From positions 13,640,001-13,704,000 of the forward strand of contig CM082579.2 of NCBI GenBank assembly GCA_040954595.2: a stretch of DNA of 64,000 nt, in the 5' to 3' direction. A program made the translations under genes and the position numbers. Source of the DNA: Balanoglossus misakiensis. Taxonomy: Eukaryota; Hemichordata. The notes beneath the pieces were generated by a model. That model was not told the DNA's origin. It worked only from the letters and a program-made list of their open reading frames with translations, and did not search any database. Below, piece after piece: positions 44,216 to 56,112 of this stretch (positions are counted from its first letter, which is position 1; each line of letters starts with the position of its first letter).

Positions 44216-44474
44216 AAATATTAGTGATGATTTGCCTACTTTATATGCCAGCACAGTCATGGGGTGACTGTGATGATGGTCGACAGTTAATACATTTGGA
44301 AAAAAAATTGTCTTGACATGTCTTTATATGCTGCAGTCATGTCTGTAACTCCATGGTCATACAATATATTGAAACAGTCTGAGAATCAATGTAAGTTGAC
44401 CACACTAAAAGTAGGACTGATCACAAATAAATATAAAACTAGATAGTTTCAGCTATAAGAAAGTGTAAGCTTAC

Positions 44475-45241
44475 ATTTCGTTCTATACTTGTCCTTCAAC
44501 GACCCCATATTTGCACTGCTGGTTACAGTGTCATAAGTCCGCGTCCGTACGCCAGCTGACAACAACCCGTGTAACAATCTGTTGGATAATGTTCATAGCA
44601 TTTCAAAGTTACGACGCGAGAGCATAATACATTGACGTATTCTTGGTAAATAAAAGATGACAAAACAATATAAGTCCGTATCATACAATGTCACTGTATT
44701 TACACTTACCTGTAGTTGACGAGTAGTCTCCCGTTCGGTAAATACGGCGAAGAATTCCAATTGAATCCGTGATCTTCCTCGCACTTGAAACTGACCCTCC
44801 CCGCGTGGCCCATCATAGTCGTGCGCTTTGAGGCAAGAGTTCCTCGACATGCTCCGGAGTGTGATTCGACAGTTTTTACGAGGTTCTGGACAGAGAGGGT
44901 CGTTGTCAAATACATCTGGTCCGTTCTATTGGACACCTCTGGTACACTGGTTCGTGGAAAGCACCTTCTTCTGGTTCGTCACGCATACCACCATTGCCGT
45001 TCGTTTCGTGACTCGTCAGGAAGAAATCAAGTACCGTTGATAACACGTCAAAATTTGTTGCCCTACCCTCCTTCATCAGATTTCGAAGCTTTGAAATTTT
45101 ACGTTGAATTGCTGTCTTATCTTCAGTAGTTGGGCCAACAAAATCAACATTTCCGCGGACAGTGTTATCCCGCACCCGACGTATGTGACGATCCCTGATT
45201 GCTTCCCTAGTCATGGAAGGACAAATCTCTGAACCCGGCAT
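44475..45241 (-). pseudogene. Gene X exons 1 and 2
   Basis: Exon 1 (44710-45241) starts MPGSEICPSM and ends LLVNYR at a consensus donor GTAAGTG. Two frames are needed across it, with the change near 44930. Exon 2 (44475-44578) follows acceptor CCAACAG and reads LLHGLLSAGVRTRTYDTV, ending in donor GTAAGC with phase 1. Confidence 0.75.
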
Positions 45242-45500
45242 GTTTAAAAAAAACTCGAAAAATTAAAAAAAATGTTGACTGAAAATCTAAAAATATATCA
45301 AATTGTAAATAAAGAAAAACTGCAAATGTTTAGTTTTTTTAATTTTTTATTGGTATTTTAAAAATGTTTTCCTGTTTTTTTGGTTACTTTTTCATGAATA
45401 TGCGAATTAGATATTACATATTCATGAGCACACAGGCATTGCCGAGCTTAGGTGGTTTCCAAGGCTTCAGCCTCGTGGTTGCGTGGTTTCATGTGTGCAT

Positions 45501-46229
45501 GGAGGTACTAGAGAGAAGGAGCGAGGACGGATTTTAAGCGGATTAACTCCCTTTCTTCTGAAGTGTGATAAGCTTCTTAAGTCTTTGTGTTTCTGTGTTG
45601 AAAGCGTCCTTTGAACCCACTGTGCGTTACCGCCGATTTTACAGTTAGGTTTGCAAGATCTACGGGGTAATATTTCTATGATATTAAAAACACAATGCGC
45701 ACATCGCGGACGAGCGTACTACATATGCGTGGTGACTTTTATTTACATCTAGGGGTGAAGTTTACGCATCACCACTACCGGAAACGTGTCAGGCGGACGT
45801 CTTGGAAGACTTGTGGCGTTATATTTCTTCTTTGTACAACCAAAAAGCATGATTTTGAAATGTATATTTTGAGTTTTTCGCAAACTTCCGCAAAAAACAA
45901 TAAGTTGTTAGGTTTTCTTTGAAAACCAATCTTCCCGATGCAAGTATTTTTGTTCGCGTGGGATGGTGTGGGATGCCCGATAGTCACCATTGTAATTGCT
46001 AGTGCAGAGACTTTCGGCACAGCAGTTTGGTCTGGTTGAATATGCTAAATGTAAATCATGGAGACACGCCGCCAGCTATAATTTGTTTATCTACGCAAGC
46101 GCACAGCTTTTATGAACGCCTATCAGGTGATAAAAGGATGAGATCCTAATGATATCTGCAAACAGATTAAGACGCACATGGGGTTTATAGGAAACAATAG
46201 CGTCCTCGCTCCTTCTATCTAGTACCTCC
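45501..46229. mobile_element. TIR element of about 730 bp, noncoding
   Basis: The left end GGAGGTACTAGAGAGAAGG continues GAGCGAGGACG. The right end is its complement with one mismatch, about 29 bases. AT flanks both sides, but the target duplication is not clear. No transposase; a 75-codon plus-strand ORF inside has no recognisable character. It lies just upstream of gene X exon 1. Confidence 0.72.
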
Positions 46230-46274
46230 ATAGTCTTGTTCTCACTAAAAGTTTTGACACCGGTGTAATGCCAG

Positions 46275-46860
46275 TGTTTACTCTCTGCAAACACAGGGGA
46301 TTAGTCCACAGAATCTCCGTGCGTCCACACACTAAACTTTTGGCCACTGTTTTGAAATAAACATCGTCTAAATGGCCATGTTTAGCAACACGGCAACTAA
46401 CAAAATTGAGGACGTCGAGGACATTACAGCAACATGTTGCAGTTTCTATACCTGCATATGCGTTCTAGACGACTTTGTGACAGTTTTGATAATGGAAAAT
46501 GGAAAATGCCTCAGCTTTTCGGTGATCGAGAGAACCTTCCGAAAGTTGGTAGCAGACAGAAGTGTTGCAGACCATGCAAACTGCGAATGGTTTGAAAACC
46601 ACTCACGTCCAGTGTGATTGACTTAACAATGGAAACTGACCAAAGACAATGGGCTATACCTAATAAACATACCCAAAAGTCACTGCAGGGTGGCGCTTTT
46701 GAACGGTGTTTGTTTATCTTTGCGTTCTCACTGACTATTTGCGTCGGAGCGCTGGCCCAGCACTGGCCCTGACCCGCCACCCATCGCCGTCGCAAATCAA
46801 CACCGGCCCAACACCGGTGTAAAGCGTTCTCACTTGTTTTTTTCCGTCGGTGTCAAATCT
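46275..46860 (+). repeat. Dispersed repeat, copy 2 (inverse of 4800-5372)
   Basis: Shares in inverted order GAGGACGTCGAGGACA, GCAACACGGCAACTAAC, CGTCCAGTGTGATTGAC, AATGGAAACTGACC and CTTTGCGTTCTCACTG with 4800-5372. The right end repeats GCGTTCTCAC and ACACCGGTGTAAA words. Confidence 0.75.
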
Positions 46861-48517
46861 ACACCGCTGTAGCACCGGTGTAAACGTGCCAGTGAGAACG
46901 CCCTATATGATGTGTGGGCCGGCGTGGACCGAAACGGCGAGGTTTTGACGAAAATTCGGCAAAAAAATGTCAAAAATCTCCCCGTTTCGGTCCTTAAATG
47001 TGCCCAAAGCTCATAACACATTCAGAAAACGACGTTTGCGAGCGAATGGACAGAAGTAAAATAGTCTATGGTATTGTATCGCGACAGACATGTGCATCGT
47101 GTGGGCGGTACGCGGTACATCCGATTCATGTCGTTTTAGTCGATGCCTTCATTTCCTGCCAACGTAATCGTCGGTGTAAGACTGCTTTTTACGGTAAACT
47201 GTACAATGAAGGTAAGTTCTTATCAGCTATTTTCGGATTGCATGTGATGCGAGTTTCGTTCGGTACGTGCGATCGATAGTATGGCATGCAGAGGACGGCC
47301 TAAGTATAATCTCATTCTGGGTCATAGCAGTGGTGTTTTCTGGCAATTTTTGTCTGACATTTTGCGGGCAATTTTCTGATCGACACGGAAAAAGAGCCCG
47401 TAAAAAGGAAAAGTACAATTAGCCAGAAAACACCACAGCTGCAGCTATGGACCCACGCCACGCACAGTCTGACTTGGGCGGGAAAAACTTGTTTGTAGCA
47501 TTTTCCTGTGCAACTAGGCCATATGTTAATTACTTGTTTGTTAAATCTTGTAACACTCCTTTGTCTCAATTTATTGTGTAGCACACTGTTTCCAGTCTCC
47601 TTGTATTAACAAAGTGCCGGTGCAGGTGGTGTTTACAATGTGAGATTTGAACACTGCCAGGTTGGGGGTTGAAACCAAAGGGTCCCATTATTTTGGGAGA
47701 AGTGGTTCAACAACATTGTCAAGAAATGTGCATTTTTATGAGTGACAAATATAGATGATTGCCTTTCCATCAAAATTCAAAACTACATAGTTATTGTTTA
47801 TTAACATCAAGCAGAAAATTGAAAGTCTCAGCCACAGCTACAAGATTGGTTGTGGCCACAGCCTGAACACAGACATACAAATGCCATGCATTTGGTACTA
47901 AATTTTGGTAGCAAATGACAAGGAAAGAACATCTGATTTGGAAGTAAATCATACAATGCAAACATTTGGAAAAATTATTTACAGTAAATTAAACCACAAC
48001 AAAATGAACTTAAATTCACCAAAGTTAACAATATCTTGTATATTTACTCTGCATCAGAAGTCACAAAAATCTCCATGTCATTAGAAAAATATGCCATATT
48101 TCTGAATGTACGTGTAGTGTACAAAATATGTCCACACTGAGTAATCAAATTGCATGCACATACAGCTGGAAATACTTCACCTCTCAGTTATAATCAATAT
48201 TCCAGCGTTTCAAAAAATGTGTTGCCATTTTTGTTTGTTTGTACAATTTCAATATACGTTTATTTCTCTTGTAATCTTCCAAATTTGGTGCACAACCCCA
48301 ATGATTTATGCAATATTCTTGTTCCCACTCTTTGATTGACAGCTTGGCTATGCTGTATGATTTCATCAGCTTTGTTCCTACTTCACCTTAGCTTCTATAT
48401 ATTCATTTATTAACTTCTTATCATTGGGAAGGGCCTTCAAAGAATTATTCGACTTCTTTTGTCTCTCCAAGGACAAATATCAGACTGTCCATCGTGGTTG
48501 AAGAAGTATCACTAACT
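46861..48517. other. Mostly noncoding; one possible exon at 47000-47211
   Basis: A plus-strand frame reading CERMDRSKIVYGIVSRQTC and CQRNRRCKTAFYGKLYNEG ends at a good donor (AATGAAG then GTAAGTTC at 47212). It could be a first coding exon, but no partner exon is recognised downstream. The remainder to 48517 shows nothing on either strand. Confidence 0.35.
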
Positions 48518-48597
48518 TTACTCTGAGATTGATGACTCTTCATGTGTGGCTGTTATCTTTGCTGTTGATTTGGCAACTTCTTTGATACTTGACTTGC
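48518..48597 (-). pseudogene. Gene Y exon 4 (terminal)
   Basis: After acceptor CATTCAG it reads KSSIKEVAKSTAKITATHEE and ends ISE then TAA at 48518. The phase matches exon 3. Short, so the assignment rests on splice sites and phase. Confidence 0.5.
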
Positions 48598-48721
48598 CTG
48601 AATGCAAACAAGAAAACAACATTAAGGTTTAACAGCAATAATAATGAGTTTTTCTTAAAGCAATTTCCTTTTGGGCCACTTAAACTGACCTGGGGTTCCG
48701 CAAGGTCAACATGAAATATTG

Positions 48722-48895
48722 AACACCTATTGCCTGGCCATGAGGGCCATAGCGGCCGTTTATTACACCCGAGGGGCTGTGAGTTACCAGAATCATATGC
48801 GGCCGAGGGAAATAGCATATGATTCTGGTAACTCACAGTCACGAGGGGGTAAAAACGGCTGCTATGGCCCGAATATAGGCCAGGCTATAGGTGTT
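48722..48895. mobile_element. Foldback MITE in gene Y intron 3
   Basis: AACACCTATTGCCTGGCC at the left pairs with GGCCAGGCTATAGGTGTT at the right, and the inner arms GAGTTACCAGAATCATATGC and its complement flank a 14 base loop. Nearly the whole element is one hairpin. Confidence 0.85.
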
Positions 48896-49157
48896 TTATA
48901 ATAAACCTCATGCTAACAGCTGGGAAAATCTTGCAATTTTTTCTTGAGGCTGGCAGACGACATCTTCAGTGGTGGCCATTGTGTCAGACGACGCGACGCT
49001 GATTGACGTGACCGAGTCTGCGCACTCACGCGGGTCACGTGACCGGTTTATATTTTTTCTGCTATTTCCCTAGCGGTTCATAGTCGATTCTATTTTCCTA
49101 TCACGTGACGGATTCTGGCGAATCACGGCACAGTATTAGCATGAGGTATATTATAAA
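48895..49157. mobile_element. MITE-like element with TTATAATAAACCTC ends
   Basis: TTTATAATAAACCTCATGC is mirrored by GCATGAGGTATATTATAAA at 49139-49157. The interior shares TCACGTGACGGATT and GAATCACGG with 42291-42453. It directly abuts the hairpin at 48722-48895. Confidence 0.65.
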
Positions 49158-49392
49158 TGTACATATATGTGGGTGTGTCATGTTTCATATCTTTTCCCGT
49201 TCACACACATTTATCTTTCCTTTCTAAAATAAAATTGAAATGACTATCTCCTGCACTGTGACATAACTATGTGCTTGGAATGTGGGCTTGCAGATTTATT
49301 TGGGGATGGTGGGGGGGGGGAGGAAATAAGAATGAGTGGAACCTTGAAATGAACAATCCCATACATGGTAACTTCACTATAGTAATAGTTAC

Positions 49393-49755
49393 CTTCTTGA
49401 GTGCAGCAATTTTCCATACCATTGACTTCCATCCTTTCTGCTTCAACTGTCTCCTCAGTGTGCTCTGTTTCCAAATCACAGTCTGTCATGTTGATGTCTT
49501 CCCCTGTACTATGCTGTGTCTGTCTTGTATCTTCTATTGGTATACTGCAACGGGTCTCCTCAGCATTGCTACCATGTAATGTTATGTTCCTTTCAGGTAC
49601 ACTTGTCGGCTCGATGTCATTCATGTCCATGGTGATATCAGGGGCAAGTATATCATCTTCTACTGAGAGGATGTGTTCATGGGAACCAGGATCAATCAAC
49701 AAGTCATGGTCATCATCATCTACACCAATTGGATGCTCTGGAATTTCCTCGGATT
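49393..49755 (-). pseudogene. Gene Y exon 3
   Basis: Acidic, low-complexity exon (SEEIPEHPIGVDDDDHD, later TEHTEETVEAERMEVNG) between acceptor CCTTATAG and donor GTAACTATT. Intact frame. Reading through the donor gives only a low-complexity tail. Confidence 0.6.
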
Positions 49756-50136
49756 CTATAAGGTAGTATAAAATATTGACATTTTTTGTAGTGCTTGTAT
49801 TATATAGTGTTATTTCAAAATTTATTACTGTTATAGACTAATCATAATTAAAAAATAATTTCAAACGTTCATTTAACTAAGCCGTTCCAGCCAGTATTTA
49901 TGTCACTCAATTTTGCTAAATCAGGCGAGAAGCAACACATTTCGCCCATTAGATATACTTTCATTGAATTCATGTGGTATTGAAAGTTGAACATGGCTGG
50001 GTATATATAGGTCAATTAATTTTGACAGGCTGAAGTGAAAGAAATTCATATTTTTGAAAGTAATGTTTCCCCCAAAATTATATGCATACTGATGAAGTCA
50101 CTTATTTGGTTTGACTGTGATGTAATATGCTCTTAC

Positions 50137-50338
50137 GTCTGCTATCATCTTGAAAGCCTGTGACAGTGAGGCTACCACTTCTTTCACCATTGCTGTCATA
50201 GAGCTTTATCTTGTGGATTGGTAAAGCAATTGCTTCACTTCTTACTCTGTCCACACAATCTTACCAACACCTGTTGATATCACATTGTACCTTTTGCAGA
50301 GATTATGACCGGAAATGATGCAGATGAGGTCCTGGTTC
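50137..50338 (-). pseudogene. Gene Y exon 2
   Basis: Follows acceptor TTTCTATAG, reads NQDLICIISGHNLCKRYNV then, after a frameshift near a TAA, HKIKLYDSNGERSGSLTV, and ends at donor GTAAGA. It enters in phase 2 and exits in phase 1, matching its neighbours. A family 1 MITE lies in the intron before it. Confidence 0.65.
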
Positions 50339-50482
50339 CTATAGAAATAAACAGGTAAGGAGATTGATCAAACATTCTTTATATAACAGTTTACACACAA
50401 CACCAATGGCTAATGTAAGTACTATAATCTTGGACAATTTTTACAATATAATTTTCCAAAATAAATAAGGATTTGCATGCTG

Positions 50483-50830
50483 TTAAAGGGACAAAGTCTC
50501 TCTCTCTCGCTGCCCTTTTCCCATTAATATTATGTTTCATTCAAGACACTGTTTATGTTAATGTACATGTGGATATATACTGAATGAACATTCAACCACA
50601 CACACCTTCCATCCCGCTTGTAGACACAAGAGTGAAAAACCTTGCCAAAATGAACAATCGGTCTCTACCATTTATTCATTTTGGGCGAGTTTTTACTCTC
50701 ATATACAAGCATGGTGGAACTTGTGTGTGGTTGAACGTTCATTCACTACATATACACATGTACATTAACATAAATGGTGTTTTGTATCAAACACAAAAAG
50801 AAAAAGGGCAGCGAGTGAGAGACCTTTTTA
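50483..50830. mobile_element. MITE family 1, most complete copy
   Basis: Begins TTAAAGGGACAAAGTCTC. Long inverted arms meet at about 50655 (AACAATCGGTCTCTACC facing its complement), and the right arm ends GGGCAGCGAGTGAGAGACC with the last bases changed. Almost fully palindromic, about 350 bp. Other copies: 31995, 41733, 62265. TTAA or TA is probably the target. It lies in gene Y intron 1. Confidence 0.87.
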
Positions 50831-51124
50831 GAAAGCCATAAAACATGTGGGATATCCGAGAATAGTTCTATTATTTGTAAAAATGGAGGTTGCTCGTCAC
50901 AAAAAATAACAGAACCTGCTTGACAAAAAAGTTCCATGAAAAAGACAGGGCATGTATAGATGTAATTTTTGATGCTTTGATACTATATTTTAGATTAGTT
51001 TTTCCTGTCCCAAAACACCATGCAATCTGTTGTATTATGTCTGCATATAATCAACAGTAATTGTTATTGAAAAGAAATAAAAGTGTGAGTTAAAATATTT
51101 GGGACTAAATTGCACTGCAGATAC

Positions 51125-53892
51125 CTTGAAATCATCCTGGGTATCAGAGTTAAAAACTCTATTGCTTCCTCATGTCTCTGCCACAATGCACCTTCTCCTG
51201 GCAGCAAGAAATCTGCAATCCTTTCATAGTGGCTTTGCAGTAGTGTTGGTCGTCGCAGTATTTCGTCCTCAGGGATTACTGTATTCTGACGTTTTGGGAG
51301 CTGCTTTCCAATTTTGCTAATTTCAGATTCTATAATTTGTGATGGATCTCTTTCTTTTGTCATCTCTTCTTCTGCACCTAGACGTATCATGGCATTACCT
51401 ATGATACCACCTGGACGCTTGGAGGAAGTTGTTTTCGTCACTCTCCGTATTCGATTGAAAACTCGCTCCTGGTTTTCAGCATTTGTTGACCTCAGAGAAA
51501 CCAATCTCAGTTGATCAGGTAGATGGACGGTGATGTTATGGAAATACCGCCCGAACATCTTTCGTTTGGTAAGTTTCTTTGGCTTCTCAAATACCCTTTT
51601 GCACAATATTCCATGCAAAAATACAGTGTTATACAATCGCAGAATCAGTCGTGGGCATCTGTCATTGTCATGTTTATAAGCAGTTTCGCTTATTTCAGCA
51701 AGCGTGTCAATAAGCTGACCATGCTCAGTATTTATGTTGTTCTCGTGAAGATACTGGGACACCAGAAGGATAGCTTTGCGTGCATCGCATCCCCGAATTT
51801 CGTCTTTACCACCATATGTTGCCTGAATAAAGTTCTGTAACTTTACTGCTTCTTCTTTATCCTTGGTTTGTGCTGGAATTTCTTCTAACACATTGTGGAT
51901 GTGTCCCTTCAGGTCACGGAGTGGCTCTGATGGCAAAATTTCATATGCAGAGCAGTTTATTTCAGCAAGATTATATTCTGGAGTGAGATGGAGCAGTGCT
52001 GGTACTCTCTGCATACCATGTAAAATTTCAGAGAGTTTAGATTGTAAGTCTGGCTTCTTTAATCCTTCAGTTTCTTCACCCCTAGCATCAAGCTCTCTCC
52101 TAAGGTCGGCCACTGTTAAGTTGGCAAATGGATGGGGAGTTTGCCGTGACTTTTCTCTCCATATTGGGCTGCCCTTGATTAACAAGTTACGTTTCTCATC
52201 TATTGACAGATATTTCAGATGGTAACATGCAGACAGATCATCATGTCTTCTTGACTCTATTCCACAGATGCACTGGTAGTGACCTCCTTTCTGGTGCTAA
52301 TCCTCAAACTCCTGTGCCGGTCCATCGCCATGAAAAAATCGGTGGACATCTGTGTATTCCCTGGAACCTTCGTCGGATGTTATTGGTCCTGTTGCACATT
52401 TTAGATCTTCTACTCTGGTTTCAACATATGACAGCTGATCAACGTCATTGGAGTTGGATCGTCCCATTATATATAGATGTGGCTTCTCAACAAGCGAGTC
52501 AACGTTTACTTTTTTCCGTGTTTCTCCAAGTACTCCTCATTTGTCAGATATGTTGCCGCATCGTATATCCAGCTCACCATGAAGACAATGTGGGAATGGT
52601 TGCCTACAGTACTGTGGTCATGCCATATTTTGAAGTGCCGTGAGTGATGTAGTCTTTTTAATTTACTGCGCATTTCATCGATGGTTTCTCCTTCTTTCAA
52701 CTCGTGTATTCTTTGTAGCTCATCCCTTATTTCTTTTTCTTCTAGGTTTTGGTAATGACCGTCGTCATACCCATACACATGGCTTCTCAGAACACCAAGC
52801 TTAATTTGTCTGTCAAGCTCTCGTTTTCGGATTGTCTGTAAGTTCATTGTTCTAGCGTAGATTGTATAAGTTTCTTCTTTTAATTTGCCATCTTTTCCAA
52901 TGGTCATCTTTTGGAACTCTTTTGGTGCTATTAATTCACCGATGTCGATTTCGCCACTTCTTATTTTTGTTTTCAATATTTCTTGCAGGGCTCTTGCTGG
53001 TCGGTGTTGAGGAAGTGACACCTCCCCCAAGACCTTTCAATGTTTTACGGTGTACTCTTCTGACAAAATCTCGACCTTGAACCTTCTTATTGATATTGAA
53101 CTTGTCAGTGTCGATGCCAGCTGAGGTTGCGTACTCTTTCAGTATTTGGCCACCATTTGCAGCTGTTAGCCCGTACTTTCTCGCAAGGCTACTCCAGTTG
53201 ACCTTGCCAGCATCATAATTGGAAAGTTCACTTACAAATGAGCTTTTGTCCCATTCAACAGACTCTGTTTTTACAACATGGTCTTTTGGTGTCAGCTTGT
53301 TGAGGGATTCTAGTTGTAGACGGCGATTTACTCGCTTCTTGGCAGAATCGGTAGACTCAAAGTCAACAGACCGTCAACATGATTCGTAGCAAGCAAATGA
53401 CTGACCGGATCCTAGGATTGTTTTTAAATCTCCGTCATTTTTAGCGTGGGATTTTTCGATGCTTTGCTTGACATTAGTATAAAGTGCTCGTCTGTCTTTC
53501 TTTTTCTGTTCTTTGCTGATTTTTGTCTGTAGCTTGAACCCCGGAACTTTGAGAAGCGCTTCACTGAAAGGTGTTGAGTACACTTTATTGTATGACTCCT
53601 CTACTCGCTGATATAGCTGTCCGGCAGTTCTTACGGCAGATTTAAGAGGGACAGTCAGCTTTGTCTCATGTGGATTTTGTAGTTGTTGCATCTCTCCCAT
53701 TGCATCTTCAATTACCCCAACAGTCGAGAAGGGAAGACTTTTGATATGTTTCTGATAGTACTTGTTCAAAAGCAGAACATCAACATTGCTACTTTGGCAC
53801 TCTTGACAGTCAAGTGCTGTGTGTAGGATTTGCCTTGATAAAGGCAGTTTTTGCCAACTAGTTGCAGAAAAATGCTGTAGAAATACTGACAT
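51125..53892 (-). pseudogene. Gene Y exon 1
   Basis: The longest exon, from MSVFLQHFSATSW to a donor AAG/GTATCTG at 51124. Lesions visible: TGA at 53374-53376, a frameshift in a G-run at about 53025, a frameshift in an A-run at about 52513, and a TAG near 52300 after AQEFED. The frame 52185-51125 is intact and contains the SAP-like helix pair at about 52020-52125. An upstream frame at 53926-54180 may be more of the N-terminus beyond two stops. Confidence 0.75.
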
Positions 53893-56112
53893 TTTTCCTG
53901 GAATTCAACCATTGAACTGAAGCACTTAGTGTTTTCTCAAATCGTGGCAGTTTAAATTTAAACTGGTAACTTGCATATTTCTGCTGTTAGACATGATATC
54001 CTGATATTTGGCATACCTTTGTCCAATGGATATGTTGTAAACAGGCATAAATCTTGATGTATTTTCAGCCTTTTCCTGAGTAGACTTTTCGGAATTAGAA
54101 AGCTCTTTTGTTGCTCTTGCAGCTATGGCCATAAAATAACCACAGAATGCCATGATGACATGCCAACTGAACAAGTGCATACCTCCAAATAACAGCTGAA
54201 GGGATCATCTGCTGCAATTTGAATATGGCGCCAATTTTACATGAACAAAGGAAAAGTTGAACTTTGACCTTTCAAGACGCACTATTTTGATGGGGTAAAA
54301 TGAAAACCATGTACTCACCAGATTGAAGTTGAAATAAAGGTTTATTTCCCTCATATAATGTTGTCATGGCTTGTTAAATAAGTGAATGAGTGACAGTAAT
54401 TACTACTTGTGGCTAAAAATCATCCCAAACTGATTGGGAATTATGTATGTTCACGATTGTCTGAACTGTAGCGACACTAAAATGATCTTGAACGCGGGCG
54501 GGCGCTAATGGTAGCGTCCATGTCAGTTGCTAGGATACGCGTATACGATCAGCTGATTTTACCCACAATGCATCACGCCAACTAAGGCATTACGTAATGG
54601 CACCCCTGGACGAGCGTCCCAGGGTAAGGATAATTTACGAGGCGGAAAATACGAAAAATCCACCGCTAAACAGCTTTATTTTCTGACACCTCTGGTCGTA
54701 ATCGAAGGTTAACATGTTCGCCCATTTCAAGATTACGATACTGTGTTTGAAAACGAAGTACATATAAAACCACTGCATCAGGTGAATCTCAATTTTTAAG
54801 AGCGATACTTCAAACATGCAGCACTGTTTACAAATCGGGGTCAAAGGTTATACAAGAATAACCATGTACAGTTGGTATTTTTCGGATGTACCTCTGGCCA
54901 TGGCCTTGGTCTATAAATTGTTCTTGACAACATATATTTTTAAAGATTTTGGTTTACTGAATTACATCTATAGCTTATAGTGATGGCTGTTTACCTAATA
55001 ATTATTTTAACAACGCCAACTTAGCTGGCGCTGGATCGAGGGTACAGGACTATCCTAGGTCAAGGGTCAATCGTGAATGTTTTGGTCGCGAATCAGCTGA
55101 TCTTTTACAACAGCGTGTTACGCCCCTTTTTTAAATTTCTCATGAGTGGAGACGTCAGTGAAAGAACATATTTCGGATAATGGAGCATTCTTGGCAGTGT
55201 TTTCAAAGGGTTTCGCAACCTTTCTACATGGGACGCGGCGGCGCTTGGCAGAACTTTGCGAGGTGGTCGTCATCACAGGTCGCACCGTAGTTGAGAGAGA
55301 GAGCCATGACACTGACAGAGCCGGGTGAGTGATTGAGATCCTGGATCAGTTGCCGTCACTCAGATCACTAGACATTCTCTCTCATTAGGGTGTAGCTACG
55401 GTGTTGCCACGGGACCTACGACGTTTTATCGTGACGTCGGTGTTGCCCCGACCGGCCAGGGAAGTATATCAGATATGATGAGTCCGGTGATGACTTGGCT
55501 TTACGGCAGTCGCTGTGCCTGTAGATAAAGGAAAGGAACAGTACAACGCGCCGCCAGTGTGATTAGCATCGCTTGGAGCAAGACTAGATGACAGACATCG
55601 CCAGGGTCGTTGGCAAGACCTTGGCGGGCAGAGATGTGTGACACAGGTCCTCCTACAGGTAAGCCAGTCTTAATTCTTTTACATGCTTTTCAGAGTCAGC
55701 TTTTTGAGATGGTGAGATCTCTGTCGTGTGGTCTCTCTGTGTGACCTTTAGCTCTGCATACAGCCGGGAACACACAGACCTGTACGCAGAGCTATGTGAC
55801 CTTCTGAGTCATATAATAATGTCACATTTAGTACTACTATGGAAACACAGCTAGGGGGAGGGTGGAGGGGGGGGGGTTCTATGCTGGTTTCCCCCATCAT
55901 AGACCCACCCGTGACCCCCACCACAAAAATCTGTAGTGAAACAACAGCCAAACCAGTGCACTATATCACAGTCCCTCTATTACATACTGTGACTGTATAA
56001 GCTAAAAAATAAGACATTCACTTTTTGAAATAAACATTTCTCTGTTAATTATCTCTGAAAGCTTGATATAGGAGAACATTTCGGTTACTTCAATGTCACC
56101 ATTGTTTTCACT
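53893..56112. other. No confident gene
   Basis: Apart from a possible extension of gene Y to 54180, nothing is recognised. 55150-55660 is richer in CpG (GGGACGCGGCGGCGC, CGCGCCGCC) and could hold a promoter and untranslated exon, possibly for the plus-strand exon at 61948; no start codon can be assigned. A G-run lies at 55860-55880. Confidence 0.35.

Larger units (their letters stand above)
36659..45241 (-). pseudogene. Gene X: 11-exon gene of an uncharacterised family, decayed
   Basis: Exons read on the minus strand with matching phases: 44710-45241, 44475-44578, 39232-39299, 38999-39111, 38634-38743, 38358-38459, 38004-38096, 37642-37784, 37304-37459, 36917-37016 and 36659-36847. Conserved-looking words are KTVESHSGACRG, SSPYLPNGRLLVNYR, NMSDA, SQRHEMVGIRRFYNWADE, VHGHDNNASVNKFLRE, NDTWH, THCYWAMTRA, HAGCDPKSRCR and HYVESFNN. 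I recall similar uncharacterised predicted proteins in corals, amphioxus and fish but know no name. The spaced D, D and E in NMSDA, GHDN and VESFNN could be an RNase H-fold triad (inference). Lesions: a frame change in exon 1, a lost donor after exon 3, two TGA codons in exon 4 and one extra base in exon 10. A 4.9 kb transposon lies in intron 2. Confidence 0.78.
48518..53892 (-). pseudogene. Gene Y: four-exon gene with SAP-like motif, decayed
   Basis: Exons 51125-53892, 50137-50338, 49393-49755 and 48518-48597 join in phase on the minus strand with GT..AG borders. In order it has a coiled N-terminus, SSLARKYGLTAANGGQILKE (a helix-turn-helix-like stretch), KIWHDHSTVGNHSHIVFM, HGDGPAQEFED, CICGIESRRHDDLSACYH, a SAP-like segment (LTVADLRRELDARG) and LRSTNAENQERVFNRIRR. 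Similar unnamed predicted proteins occur in cnidarians and amphioxus, as I recall. Transposon origin is inferred. At least six lesions are visible, so this copy is dead. Confidence 0.72.

Noticed and set aside
44785-45129. Plus-strand ORFs of 70-114 codons over gene X exon 1
   Set aside because: Opposite strand of exon 1, which has a consensus donor and recognisable family words.
55118-55328. Overlapping ORFs around 55.1-55.3 kb as a small gene
   Set aside because: Open on both strands with no domain. The region is better explained as CpG-rich, promoter-like sequence.
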